DNA of 64,000 bases. Source: Ophioderma brevispina (taxonomy: Eukaryota > Echinodermata > Ophiuroidea > Amphilepidida > Ophiodermatidae). Shown here piece by piece: positions 47,178 through 59,280 of this stretch; the first letter of the stretch is position 1, and every line of letters begins with the position of its first letter. The notes beneath the pieces were generated by a model that did not search any database, was not told where the DNA came from, and saw nothing but the letters and a program-made list of their open reading frames with translations. The translations under genes were made by a program, and so were the position numbers. The stretch spans positions 248,001 to 312,000 of the forward strand of contig JAMKCH010035170.1 in assembly GCA_023653785.1 (NCBI GenBank). The letters run 5' to 3'.

Positions 47178-50100
47178 TTTTGCATAATTACACTATACCC
47201 TTAACACCTATTTTGTATCATCTGTTAACGGAATGAAGTACATCACACAGAGTATAGGTGCAATGGGAATAATGTAAATATGCCATTTATTTATTTATTA
47301 TTATTTATTTGTGCATATTAATGTTTACAATGTAATAAATGACACTGAAGTCACTAAGTCGAAAACGCTTATTTTATGTAATAAAAAGGTGATTTAGTAT
47401 TTTCTGTCGTTCAAGTTCAAAAGTTAGTGTTTGGTTTCTCTTCAACTTATTTGTCCAACAAACCTTTGGAACCTTCTCGGAAGGTGTTCTACAACCGACC
47501 AAGAGCAAATTTAGAGAAACGTGTATCCTCACAAAATGTCCTTGTCTTGACTCTTTATGAAAACAAGTTACTTTTAATTTGGTATAAATATGTCACAAGA
47601 TGAACATTTGTCACATGTTATTGAGCTATTAAGGCCTTGTTCAGGTCGTTGCAGCCCTTTCTCTCGTGAAAACCTTTTAGCAGCCTCTGCAGAGAAAATA
47701 GGACAACTTCGAAAACAACAGTTGTCTAAGATATCCTTTATCAAATTAAACTGGCAAGTTCTAAATCAGCCTGTACGTGCGTGTGTGAATATTTCAACAT
47801 AGACAGTGTTCAGATTGTTTTACGGTTAGCTGAACCCGCCAATAATCATCAGTGTCAAGTGTTTTGAAGGGTCCATGTTTAGCCCTTTATATTGCTCTTT
47901 TCTTTTTATGTAAAGACTTGTGTATTGACTGAAAACGAGCTGTTGTGAGGTGAATAACAGATGATTATTATGTCAACCATAAAGGTAAAGATTTCCACAT
48001 GATTTGGGCTTGTCAATTCGAAAGGTTAGCAGTGCGATTCGATGGTATGGGCACGTTGAGTTTCAGGTTTATGCTTAACTTTCCACATCTTGCTTCTTGC
48101 GTGGAAAGTTAGGAATTATGTCTCTTATGCATCTGCACCCGCATAGATCTGGAATCTAAAGGTCGTATAACTGATGCATGTCAATTTTATGTGAGTTAGT
48201 TTTCCTTAAACCAGGCTAAAGCACATAACAAAATATCGTATACAGTAACAACATCGGCATGTGAAACACGGTCAAAATAACGATATGAGTGTTATTAAGA
48301 TAACAAACGGTCGATACCGTCACATCTCTGTTTGAAGCCCAAGGGAACTATTCAAAAAAGATTGATTTAGTCCTATAAACGAGACTAGTTTCGTTAGGGG
48401 AGGGCGTATGGTAATATTATTAATAAGAACGTCAATGTTTTATCGTCCGACTTCCGGTTTCGTTCATTAGACGTTAGAAATAATATATGTCTGCTGTTGA
48501 CTGTATAGGAATCCTATATATCAGAGCTCAAAACGCATAAAAATATTTAACAATAAAATGAAAGCTACAGCCATTTTAAAGATACTTCATTTACCAAACG
48601 GATTGATCGATTGCATGCTAGATATAAGTTGGTCAATCAATTGCTTTGAAAATGCTTGTATATTTTATAACCCGTTCTATGTCACGCCTTGTTATTGTAT
48701 GTTAAATTATTCACGTCTCAAAATGTTGCGTGCCTCTGATTCTTTTGTTGTCGCAGCTAGCTGCTGAAGATAACACAAAAGAAATGTCCTGTTTGGCAGG
48801 AAAGCCAAAGTGCTCGGTACGGTCCAGAAGGACGTCTGCTTGAAAGAAGTTCCGTGCAAATATTTCCCGCCTAAACATTCGCTTAATATCACTTTACATG
48901 CTATGCAAGTCAATCTCCGATATTGACTTTAACCCGGGACTTTAACACATGAGAAATAGATCGTCCCCGGTAAAGGATATGAGATCATCTAAAAAAACAA
49001 CTCACCTACGATTAGGCATGTTTGTGCTCAATCCAAAATGGTGTTGACAATCCATAACTTTGTGGAGGGAATTGTGAACGTGACTTTGACTTGAAGTCCT
49101 TTTCGCGTAGAAGGCGTTAGTCCATTCGGAGTAAAGAGAAAATTGCAATGGGGTTTAATGTCATTCTTATCATCGTTTGATCGTCATTTCCTATATTTGT
49201 AGATGTTTCCGGGAATGCCTCTCGAATCAGCTGCGGCGAGCTATCATGGCTATAGAATGTTGTTTTTATCAGGGGCTTAAACGCCGAATGTTATTTCAAC
49301 AACAAATATAATTCTCTAAGGGGATATATATTCGGTATATAAACCTAGATTCTACACTATAAAGAAACTCATCACCAACAGAGTAAGAAATTGCTTCTGT
49401 TTGTGAACCTCGAATTTAAAAAAAGGATAAAACATACCTATTTATAGGCACTATTTTTTAACAGCAAATATAGGAATTAGCACATGTTTTGTCACATCTC
49501 TTCAATGATTAAAGTCACTTTTAAACACTGCTCATTTTGGTCGCGGTGCAGAGTGACACAAAATTGCGTTTAACAGCTGAAGCTGTACAGTAAAGGTAAT
49601 GGTGTGTCTTTATTCTACTAACTAAAAATTTACTTAATTACTAAGATTTTTATGTTATTATAGTGTTACAATTATATTTATGAGAAATACCATAAATGGA
49701 AAGCGCAAAGAACTAAAGCTAACCTAGACAGTGGTATCTGCAATTGGACTTACCTGCAGTCGATGGGCAAACCAGTGGAACGCTCACTAAACAAAACGCT
49801 CTCTTTCTTGATTAGAAAAACATCGAAATGGAGGCAGTTTTTTAACTTTTAAATGGTATAACGCAACAGCCCACCCAAACGACGGTGACCATCAGGACCA
49901 TTTTTTTCTAGAATTATTATTATCTAGATTTAATTTATATTTTCTATACTAGGTTGCATTTCTACATTTATTTCGCTTCGTCTAGGAAAAATAAGAATTA
50001 ATTTTAGATCTGTTTCTAAATAAACCTAAATAGCGCAACATTGTGGTAGTCTAGAGTTGAATGTCCTGAGAAAGAATGAGTTTCATAAATAACACACGAG

Positions 50101-51044
50101 GAAGGCGAAAAATGAGGCCCTGATGGTACAGAAACCGAACAAACACTGGTGTTGATTAAGTTTCATAAGTCGTCAAGGTAATTTTGAAGTAAGTAAATTT
50201 ATAGCATATCAACTTTTGAGAATTTCATATATAGTTTTACATAGCTGACAAAATAAGGAACTGAGCTATCTCGCAAGAGGCTTCAACAAACCCAAACCGC
50301 TTTAATTTCTATGTTTCCAGCAGTATCACAATTAGTGTTCTATATTCAACACAACCGACTATTGAATGATCAACCTCAGACTATCTGTGTGTCGAGTAAA
50401 TACTGTTTTATTTTATGAAGTATTTTGTCTGGTGTTGATGTAGAAATATTAGAATTGCACTTCGGAGCAGCTGTATCCGTAATCCGCATGCAAATTGAGG
50501 ACACTGTTAGGAGAAATGTTATGTTTGCGATTTCTTGCAAGCATTATAAAATATTTGCTGGAGTTGATCTACATCCCTTCACTTTCGTATGGACCGAGCT
50601 GCAGGGGACAAATAAGTATTCCTTCCTTGGATAGCAAGTTTTTCGGGACACTAATGTTATTTTGGATAATGTTAATTCTCTTATGTGGCAATTTTTTTCT
50701 GTAACAATCACAATTTTTGCGAGCATTTTAACAGAAATTTGTATTTTGAAGCCGTTTTTTTTCCTATTCTTGTTTCTTTCTCCACTTTTTGATTCTTTCA
50801 CTTGGTCGGGACCTGTACCAAGTCTTGTGGCTCTTTTATGGGAAAACCATTACCGTATGACTGTACTTTTCACAAATAATTCCTGTGAGATTGCCTTAAC
50901 ACATCCTTTTAGTAGGTACTAATTCATCTTAACGGAATACTTTTCCTTGTTATGTTATCCTTGTATCTTGTACACATATAATGCAAAATATGTGCCGATG
51001 AAACCCCGCTTAGAATTGATAACAGCTACTCTCGAATGTAAATC

Positions 51045-51250
51045 GAGGGGAAAGAGTGGGTGGAAAAGAATCAAAGATGGAGTGTAAAATTTCCACTGTG
51101 TAAACTGAGTGGGAACTAATAAGTTCTCTCCTCGAAAAAAGGGAATATTGTTATAAACCTTTCATTCCTTTCAGAGTGTTTCCACTCAAAAATGTATTGT
51201 CCCTCGTTTAACTCTTTGAACGAGTGGAACTTCATTATTTTCCATTGAGT
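51045..51250. repeat. relative of the palindromic element that hosts the SINE, without SINE
   Basis: From a GAGGGGAAAGAGTGG start to the GAACGAGTGGAA end, this matches the sequence on both sides of the SINE in units A and C, but without SINE or MITE. It therefore shows a SINE-free form of the host repeat. Confidence 0.55.
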
Positions 51251-51526
51251 CGGTTGCTGTCTACGGAAGATAATGTATTGGCAACTCGCGCGTCTCGTCG
51301 ACTAAATACTTAAAGGACATATGTCAAGATTTTTGTCAAGCTCAGTTTGACTTACATTCATAAAATATATGTACATACATCACGAATTCCCGAAAAAATA
51401 ATACAATTTGATGTAAAATTAACAAAATAGAGGCATTTTAATTTTTGCTTTTTTGACATACGAAGAAAACGGGCGGATTTTTCGCCACGGCTTCATTGAT
51501 CAAAAGCGCCCAATTTTGCTCTCCTC

Positions 51527-51775
51527 GTGACGTCAAAGTGATGACCAAAACACCGTGTTGACTCGAATTGTTATTGCTGACACTGTAATATTGATGGATT
51601 AATGAAATTAATAATAAAATTTGAAAATAAGTTACAGAATGACATATTTTGTTTCATTTCGTTGTGTTTTAATTATCATTGATATAAAAACACATCGATC
51701 GCAGTTATAGGAAAGTGGCAACACTACGATATGATGGTCACAACGACGTATGGATGGTCATCACTTTGACGTCAC
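51527..51775. repeat. perfect 21-bp inverted repeat containing TGACGTCA
   Basis: The 21 bases starting GTGACGTCAAAGTGATGACC at 51527-51547 recur as the exact reverse complement at 51755-51775, with a 207-bp loop. Each arm contains the 8-bp palindrome TGACGTCA. Weaker similarity may extend outward toward 51430 and 51850. It could be the ends of a small element or a paired CREB/ATF-type site. Confidence 0.65.
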
Positions 51776-52194
51776 CATTTGCCTGCGATGTGGATTTGTC
51801 GGAATCGTTTTCGAGTACGCTATTGGGCGGAAAATTAAAAGGGCAAAATACTCAACAAATGTGGACAATTTTCAACTTATTTTGATTTATATGTAATCTA
51901 CGTTACTTAAGCTTTCCATCCATACCAAATTGTCCAAATATTCAGAATCATGACATATTTCCTTTAAAAAGTTCACTTTGAGAGTAATAGAGATGGAAGT
52001 AGAGAGGTTCTTTTGGTAAAAGAAATATCTCAAATTTCTATACCAAAATATGTTTACTTTTTGTGCTAATTTCAAATACACTATACATTTTTTAATATTT
52101 TCAAATTGTTTCCCTCCTCTTTCTCCCCCTCGCTCTCGCGCTCTTCCTCCCTCTCTTCTCGCCACACACCAACGTAAAAGAACACACATACTCA

Positions 52195-52810
52195 CACTTT
52201 AAAAAAAATCTGTAAACTTTACCAGAATATCTGGGCATCCATTCTGCCAACAAAACCCGGTAAAAAATTACAGTATACTGTAAAAATTAATTTAATCAAA
52301 CAACTTAAAAACATATATATTTGGTCAGTTATTACAGAGATTGTGAATGTGTGGAGAATAAAAAAATCACTGACGAACACCCTAATTTAGTAGACCTTTC
52401 AACAAATCTTAATGGTGCATGTACTGTAAAATTTACAGTTTGTTGTAAAATATATATACATCAAACTGTAAAATATATACAGTAAATTTGAATAAAATCC
52501 AGTAAAAGCTGTATTTTACCGGTTTTTGTCGGCAGAATGGATGCCAGGATTTTCTGGTAAAATTTACAGTACAGGAGAAATCCTATAAATTTTAGTACTC
52601 AATCAATCATGTATTTGAAAATTCATAATAGTGTATAATAATGTTGATACTCATTAGAATTTGAATTAAAGTTCCACTTTTAAATTTAGTCATCATAGGC
52701 CTGAAAAATTGAACATAAAATTTACAGTATTTTGCTGTATTTCCAAATTACAGTCAAATACTGTACCCTTTTTACAGTATTTCATTGTAAAATGCACGGT
52801 TTTTACAGTG
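52195..52810. mobile_element. 616-bp palindromic transposable element
   Basis: The left end reads CACTTTAAAAAAAATCTGTA, and the inverted right end reads CACTGTAAAAACCGTGCATT. Inner inverted pairs include ATCCATTCTGCCAACAAAAC with TTTTTGTCGGCAGAATGGAT, and a run of ACAGTAAA / TTTACTGT motifs in the middle. Related longer or broken copies are at 23860-24125 and 26140-29355, and in block copy 2. No coding capacity. Confidence 0.75.
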
Positions 52811-53688
52811 CACTCTTCCCATACCCACCCTTTCTCTTTTAGACGCACTGCATGATCCTTACTGGAGCTGAGCTGATTTTTATATGGTATGTAAATTCAA
52901 TACGAAGGTTTTTACCAAATAAGTTGGATTGATCACTCTGCCATTGAAAACACCGGTGATTTGTAAGGGCTACTTCAAATCCCAAGCATTTTCCCGCCAA
53001 TTTTTGATTTCCTCACCTGTCCATTCTATTTTCCCCACCTGTCAAAGTTATCAAACAATTGATCGGTCAAAAAAACAGGTGGGCAGATTCATTGGTCGAG
53101 ATAGCCATGCTTATTATTTGCTGTTGGAGACGACGCTTTAGCGTCTTAAACATGTGAAGTCGTGTTATCATCCATATTACTTTATTCTACGTCCCACTAC
53201 AAAACACGGACAACTAAACCCGCCAATCAAATCTTAGAGCTTTCCAAATGATGTCAAAAGGTGATTAACCCCAGTTTAACCAGGAAGAGGTTATTGCAAC
53301 CGCCATTTTTCAACCCTTTAAAAAAGTTTAAATAGGAGGACCAAACGACTTCATCTATTGTAGGACCATACCATTTCCCGGGGTAGGGTAAGCCGCATAA
53401 GGCATAAAGATTCCACTGAAAATCCTTAGTGATATAAGCATACAGATTACTATATGGTTCTGAAGCTATTTCCTTTATATACAGAAAAATAATCTAAGCA
53501 AAATACCAGGTTTATCAATTTTATTATATACTCCTTTTTATCCTAAAAAAGAAAATCGGCTTATTTAAGCCAATACATTAGAAATTCGGGGTTTTGTTGG
53601 GATAACATAGGCATGGTTTTTTTGTATTATCAATAAAAATATAGATAATACATCGATACCAAATTTACTCAATTTAATTTCTCATTAG
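52811..53688. other. single-copy DNA upstream of a candidate exon
   Basis: No repeats or ORFs of note. ATTGTAG followed by GACCATACC and GGTAAGC near 53358-53393 could be a very short exon, but nothing confirms it. A CAATTTAATTTCTCATTAG acceptor-like string ends at 53688. Confidence 0.4.
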
Positions 53689-53806
53689 CAAATTATGGGG
53701 AACCCCCTATTAGACGTGATATAGAAAAAATGGCGCTAACGTTAAGGAATGGTACTTCTTTTGGAGAAATTTCATCATCTGATTTTGCTCTTAAAGAAAA
53801 GATTAA
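53689..53806 (+). CDS. candidate coding exon 1 of an unrecognised two-exon ORF
   Basis: A pyrimidine-rich string ending CATTAG precedes the interval, and a TAA/GTAAGC donor-like site follows at 53807. One frame (from 53691) is open for 38 codons with a hydrophilic, protein-like composition, including GEPPIRRDIEKM and LRNGTSFGEISSSDF. An ATG inside (53730-53732) has A at -3 and G at +4, so translation could also start there. The exon ends after two bases of a codon, and the next candidate exon supplies the third base without a frame break. I do not recognise a family. An AT-rich region can give 38 open codons by chance (a few per cent), so this is a candidate, not a gene call. Confidence 0.28.
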
Positions 53807-53948
53807 GTAAGCCTGCGAAATATCACTAATTTCACTTTGAGAATAAAAAAAGGACAAAGAGTTGATTAAAATACTTTTACCTGTATGTCGGTTAATTAAG
53901 ATAGGTGATTCCTGAGTTCAATAATAAAAATTGGTTATTTATTTGTAG

Positions 53949-54051
53949 GTCATGTTACAACTTTGATGGAATTTTTTTTTATAAAGCATTCATTTTTCAC
54001 TTACCGGATCGCACATCAAAGGAAATTGGGGTCGAATGCCACAAGAAATAG
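53949..54051 (+). CDS. candidate terminal exon 2 of the same ORF
   Basis: The acceptor-like string TTATTTATTTGTAG ends at 53948. Its first base completes the split AAG codon from 53806, and the frame then runs 33 codons (starting SCYNFDGIFFYKAF, later HLPDRTSKEIGVECHKK) to a TAG at 54049-54051. ATTAAA at about 54058 could serve as a weak polyadenylation signal. The implied intron is 142 bp. Together with exon 1 from its internal ATG this gives a 59-residue product with no signal peptide or motif I can identify. The T-run at 53972-53980 would make the frame sensitive to sequencing error. Confidence 0.25.
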
Positions 54052-55324
54052 GCACTAATTAAATATTTCCACACCAAACCAGCGAACACCTGACCAATTT
54101 TACAATCGCTTATGGTATACCAGTACACAATTGTCAATTAAAAGGTCACAATGGTATGTAAAGGGCGTGCCTCGCTACTTCTGCTTGAATTGTAAGTAAA
54201 GAAACCATACACTAGCGACGATGCGATATATCATTTAATTAATAATACGAGGGGCGGGAAATCTGATACTTCTTGTTCGCGTCAAGTTGTGTTGTAGATA
54301 TTGAGAAATACAGGGGTCGCACTTTTTCACATGTAGGGTCATTGTGTGAAATCCAAGTCAACCAGTAATTAAAGAATTGGCGATGTCGATTACTTGTACC
54401 AGTTGATTACAATCTGAGATAAGTGTGATTATGATATGAATCAAAAATGATTCGAAAAACCGGGGGTGAGGCGAAGACGCTGTAATTACCTTTTCCCTCA
54501 TGAGATTTACTAATCTCTTCTGATTTTAATCAAGCAGAACTAGTATTTTTTTTTATTTCGGCCATATAACCAGTGGACACAGTATGATTAATAGACTAAT
54601 ATTCTTTTGTGACCCAGTCAGCTTGTGATTATGGGCACTTTTAAAGTGATGGGAATGGGGCCTATCGCCTGCACTCATTCTTGCAAAGTTAATTTACGCT
54701 GTAAAATCGTGTCTTTGACTGTCGTGTCTTGACTGTATTCATTTAGACATCTTTCACAAATAGAAGCATAACTTGTGTCTGGGTGAGATGTTCTCCAAGA
54801 TCTACAGACCATGCAGACATATGCTGAGTTTAGACATATCCACCTGTATACTGTGTGAGTCATGTTTTGTTAAGGGGGCACCAAATCTAGCTTATTCAAA
54901 ATGGCTTCCAGGACGTGTCCTTAAGATTTTATGTCTTGAGCACAAAGTACTTTTAAATCACCTTTTGGTCAATTTTTCTTGTTTTTATCCTTACATGTGA
55001 ATTGGTGACATTTTTTGCGACTAATTGTTTCATTTTAAGAGCAAAAGCAGAGACATTTTCCCAAAAAAGCCCGTATTTTTTAGGAGGCCTGTGATGGATA
55101 AATTACCCTTAATTGCAAGAGGAAAACTAACTAATTTTTGGAAAAGCCCCGTTTTTTTAAATCAAATTACAAGGCATTTCGCGGGTAGCAAATTTGCCGG
55201 TGAAGTCTCCCGTGAAAACTCGTAAATGACGGTCATTATCATTATCCGTAAAATACAGTAAAATCTGCCGGGCCTTTTCCCGTCAAATCAGAAGTTTCTC
55301 GTACTACGGGTACTTGACTAATGA
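54052..55324. other. single-copy DNA, no gene supported
   Basis: Short ORFs on both strands near 54675-55225 lack motifs. On the minus strand 54675-54863 has two CxxC pairs (CMVC, CERC) about 20 residues apart that mimic a zinc-binding segment, but nothing else supports it. Confidence 0.4.
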
Positions 55325-55925
55325 CCATGCCTATCTACTACTAGTGACACAACCAATGATTAAGATATTCTATAAATGTTGTCTATTACGATACAACCAT
55401 GCTAAAGACATTCTAAAGGTGCTCATATACACTGATACAACCCCATTGATGAAGACATCTTAATGTAATCTACTTCCGAGCAACCATTGATGAAGACAAT
55501 CTTAATGCAATCTACTGCTGATAGTTCCATTGATGGAGACATTATAATGCCATCAACTGCTGATCCAGCCATTGATTGAAGACATTCTTAATGGCTCATC
55601 CACCGATGATACCACATTATGAAGACATTCTTAATGCAATCTACTGCTGCTACAACCCATTGAATGAAGACAATCTTAATGCCGTCTACTACTGACACAA
55701 CCATTGATGAAGACAATCTTAATGCCATTTACTGTTGAACAACTGATGAAGACCATCTTAATTGCTATCTACTGCTGGTACAACCCTTGATGAAGACAAT
55801 TCTTATGCTATCTACTGCTGATCACAATGAATGAGACTTCTAAGTAATCATGTTGCTGACACGACCATTGAAGACAGTCTAAATCATATGTGGCGCTGAA
55901 TACAACACTGATGAATGGGTTCTTA
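55325..55925 (+). repeat. 43-bp minisatellite, isolated array
   Basis: About 14 units of the same 43-bp consensus, moderately degenerate, lie outside any recognisable copy of the 9-kb unit. The right end dissolves into single-copy sequence near 55925. Confidence 0.85.
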
Positions 55926-57402
55926 CTATCAACTGCGGTGTAACAATGAGACGAAAGAGAGGCACGGCGCTGTCCTTGAGACAGGTTTGACACAATCCAG
56001 GGACGTACCGTCCCGAAACTCAAAAACAACCCATCAGTCCGGATAGACATTACGGAACGGTGTATAAGAAATTCTTCAGAATCAGAAATAGCCCATGCCT
56101 TAGGCATTATCATAAGACGATCATTTTTAATATTTTGCAGAACTTCATATGCGGATACTAATTACTGTATTGGGAGTTGGGAGACCCGTTTGGTTCTATT
56201 AGGAAAAGCGTTACTCTGACTCCATGAATTCAAAGTTGGTCGCTAAGATATCGAAACAATTTTAAGGATAATATTGGAGTCGAGTTCCCGTTCGCGTAAG
56301 CCATTTCTCTTCAAATGTAATTCAACACGACGAGCTATAACTGAATATAACCTGGTCATGCATGTATATGGGGTAACACCGGATTGCGATTTCTGTGTCA
56401 CGTTACCACCTACGTGTTTTCTAATGCAGAAAATAAGTGCTGAATTAATAGCTAACTATAGTGGGTCCCCTAAAAAAATCCATTCTGTTCAAAGGATGAC
56501 AAACTCGATGTATTTTTCTCATTGTTTGTCTTACATTTATGACATCTTCAAGATTATTTTACATATTTAACATATGAACAGATAATCCCTGATATGAGTT
56601 TATGCCAGAGTATTTTGTGATATTGCCAAACAGGGGAAGAAAATTCTCAAACACGCTCTCATCCAAATGTAGCAAATCGTGAACATTTGAGTCTTTAGTA
56701 TCAACAAAAACCGATTAAGGGGCCCTACATTATTTTTTGTGCCGGAGGGGCATAGTGCGAAAGGCATAGGACGAAAAATACCCACTCCCCTAACGAAAAT
56801 AATATAACCCTCCCCACAAGTGCGCTAATAATTGCAACGTTTTTGATACCTTTTTAGATTTGTTTGTTAAATCTCTCTTTATAATTTAACAATTTTACAT
56901 GGCTCCCACTGCGTAAACTGGACATGCTCTTTCAAAATTTAACGTTTTGTTTACCGATTGAACAGTTCAACCCCTTAATTACTGTTTTCAACTTTAAAAA
57001 ATTTTAAAATATCATTTTAAACAGTTGTAAAAAAACTTAACACAAATCCGTGATCCCTATTTGACCAACTGAAAAATACATATACCCCGTGTAATCTTTC
57101 TCCTGGCCCTTCCTGACACACAAAACGTAGCCTAATACGGTCCCTATTTACTACCAAGGTCTCCTTTCTACGAATCTTCTGGTTACATGTCTAAGTTTTA
57201 ATTTACGTAAGTTACGAATCTTCTATTTCTCGTGTTTTTTCCTTAACAAAATCAATCATTCACTTGTGCCCTACGCATGTAGTAACTCGTCGATCACTGT
57301 GCGAACATTGCCCTGTCGATTTTAAAGTGTGCACCGACTCTGATAACCATGTTCTCGGCCATTTACTCAAAACCACTCCTTACACAGGCAACCAGACAGA
57401 CC
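55926..57402. other. single-copy AT-rich DNA, no gene seen
   Basis: The ORFs at 55808-56113 (minus) and 56274-56570 (plus) are without recognisable motifs or splice context. Confidence 0.5.
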
Positions 57403-57496
57403 AGACACACACCCACACACACACACAACACACAACACACCACACACACACCACACGCAACACACCACAACACACACACACCACAACCACACAACT
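57403..57496 (+). repeat. imperfect (CA)n microsatellite
   Basis: About 90 bases of CA repeats interrupted by single bases; the two overlapping His/Thr-rich ORFs are its by-products. Confidence 0.95.
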
Positions 57497-57613
57497 CCTT
57501 TTTTCCTCGAATCAATTACAACTTAGGACAACATCAAACGTGTCTTTTATACACTAAGAAGGTCGGAAAACATTAAACGTCTTATTGGTCATATTCGACA
57601 GGCCCCGTCACGG

Positions 57614-57890
57614 CAGGGGGTGGCGGGGATCACCAAAAACAATCCACAAAAGGGGCAAAGGTCCCACTTTTTTGGTGATTTTTTTTTAAATAAAACAGGT
57701 CCAAAATTTAAACCAAAAAAATGAACCAAAAGTCCCATTTGTTGGGTGATGAAATGTTCAGAATGTCCAATAAAATGAACGGTTGGGGTTCTGTCCCCAC
57801 TTTTAACAAAAAACGTCTACTTTTTTTAGAAAAGGGCCCACTTTGGTAATCGAAGTCCATCACCCTATAATAATCTGCGTACCGCCCCTG
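57614..57890. mobile_element. hAT-like MITE, 277 bp
   Basis: The left end CAGGGGGTGGCGGGG and inverted right end CAGGGGCGGTACGCAG are similar. ACGG occurs on both outer flanks (57610-57613 and 57891-57894), which is too short to prove a target duplication. The interior has GTCCCACTTTTTTGG-type strips and no coding capacity. Confidence 0.45.
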
Positions 57891-58094
57891 ACGGCCCAAG
57901 GTGTTGTCTAAATTACACGGCCACTCATGCATGTTTGAGTAAATAGGTGTTTTAGAAATCTAGAAGTCTGAGCACTAATGTTTAATGGTTTTTCCCGACC
58001 TAGTTTTTTAGACGCGTAAGTGTTTTTTTATAGTAAATTTTAATTCATACCGGCACATTGTATTGAATTCTACAGATGCATGTTTTTGGATTAA

Positions 58095-58584
58095 AGCAAT
58101 AATAGCACATCTTTTTTGAAGAGTGCCCCCAATTTTTCAAAATGTGAGATTTTAACAATGTTGTGTTTATAATGCCTATAAACTATACCTGAGAACGGTA
58201 TACTCAAAAGTTGGCGTATTTGTCATAAAAGAGAGCTCCTTGTAAATTGAATCGATATCCCAGATTGTAATATAACGGCAGAGCTGGACACGCCCAAATT
58301 CTGTCCGTTCAATATAAAATAGTGCCACCTCACGAAAATACCATCGATTTTGGAAGGCCCGTTTTCCAGCAGCCGTTGAATTGATATCGGAGATTTCCTC
58401 CGATATTAATTATTCAATTTACAAAATTCCTTCATTGCACGACACTAGACCTTTTCGAGCTTAACACATTTCACAGGTAGGCTTTAGTTTTTTTTACTAG
58501 CCAGTTACCAAGTCCGTGCACAAAATCTCACTTTTTTTGAAAAATTGGGGGCGCTCTTTAAAAAAATGTTCCTATTTATTTGCT
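58095..58584. mobile_element. 490-bp TTAA-target transposon, second copy
   Basis: TTAA at 58091-58094 and 58585-58588; the ends AGCAATAATAGCACAT and AGCAAATAAATAGGAACAT are inverted. The interior shares GGCAGAGCTGGA, AGTGCCACCTC and CCAGCAGCCGTTGAATT with 17016-17558. The central palindrome is present but imperfect (ATATCGGAGATTTCCTCCGA). Confidence 0.85.
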
Positions 58585-59121
58585 TTAAAGCAAAAAATCC
58601 TCATTTGAAGTGTCGACTCTGGACACGGCCACGGTGACAAGAAGAAACGCATATTGGCGATGTAACCAATCACAACTACAAAATAACAAAGTCCAATTTC
58701 TGTGCCGGCTAAATGATTTTTGCAAAGTAGACTCTTTTTATGAGACCTTGCCTTCATACGTGGACAAGACGTGGATATGAAAAACACCCTTTATAAAATC
58801 ATTCGCAGTTTTCCGCCCACTACACCACAACACTCCCCATATCCCTTTTCGCCCTCTTAAACAAATTCAAACTCAACCTGGCCCCCCACTTGTTTGTACT
58901 ATTTTGAACCGGATAGATAATGAAACACAGAACCTACATTTCCAATAGACGGCATCTATTAATAACTAGAGTTAATAGAAACAAACACCAAGCATGGTAT
59001 AAAAAAAGTCTGGACTTTTCATTACGCCATTCTGAAAGAAACCACCTGACTTCTGATAGCCCTTCTGGCAAACCCGCTAACATTTTTTAGTTTCGATGTT
59101 TAGGTCAGCTATAATTATTGA

Positions 59122-59280
59122 ACACTATTTAACCTGAAATCTGTGCGACCAAGAAATTATCCAATCGTCGGAGAAGTTGACGAGAGATCTGAGTCAGATA
59201 ATAATGAAGATGAGATTTATTGTATTGTGGGTTATGACCCATCGGTCTGGTATAGATTGCAACAAACACGGTGTGCCTAA
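59122..59280 (+). pseudogene. protein-like open stretch, possible retroelement or exon remnant
   Basis: After a TGA at 59119 one frame is open for 52 codons to TAA at 59278. It reads RPRNYPIVGEVDERSESDNN (59146-59205) and then EDEIYCIVGYDPSVWYRL, an acidic, well-mixed composition unlike the surrounding AT-rich noise. There is no ATG, acceptor or upstream continuation. It could be the C-terminal tail of an old retroelement polyprotein or a relic exon. I do not recognise the family. Confidence 0.3.

Larger units (their letters stand above)
47177..52194. other. single-copy DNA, no gene supported
   Basis: ORFs of 60-90 codons occur on both strands. The one with the most protein-like composition is 47590-47802 (plus, 70 codons, with ENLLAASAEKIGQLRKQQL in it), but it has no convincing splice acceptor or donor and no motif I recognise. 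A repeat relative at 51045-51250 and an inverted repeat at 51527-51775 are listed separately. Confidence 0.5.

Noticed and set aside
47590..47802. 70-codon plus-strand ORF with helical-looking composition
   Set aside because: No clear acceptor or donor, no motif, and AT-rich DNA of this length gives such ORFs by chance; mentioned only in the regional note.
54675..54863. Paired CxxC motifs suggesting a zinc-binding domain
   Set aside because: Only two pairs in a 62-codon ORF without splice context; the plus strand has an equally long open frame, so chance is the simpler reading.
57264..57576. Thr/His-rich overlapping ORFs
   Set aside because: They are translations of a CA microsatellite.
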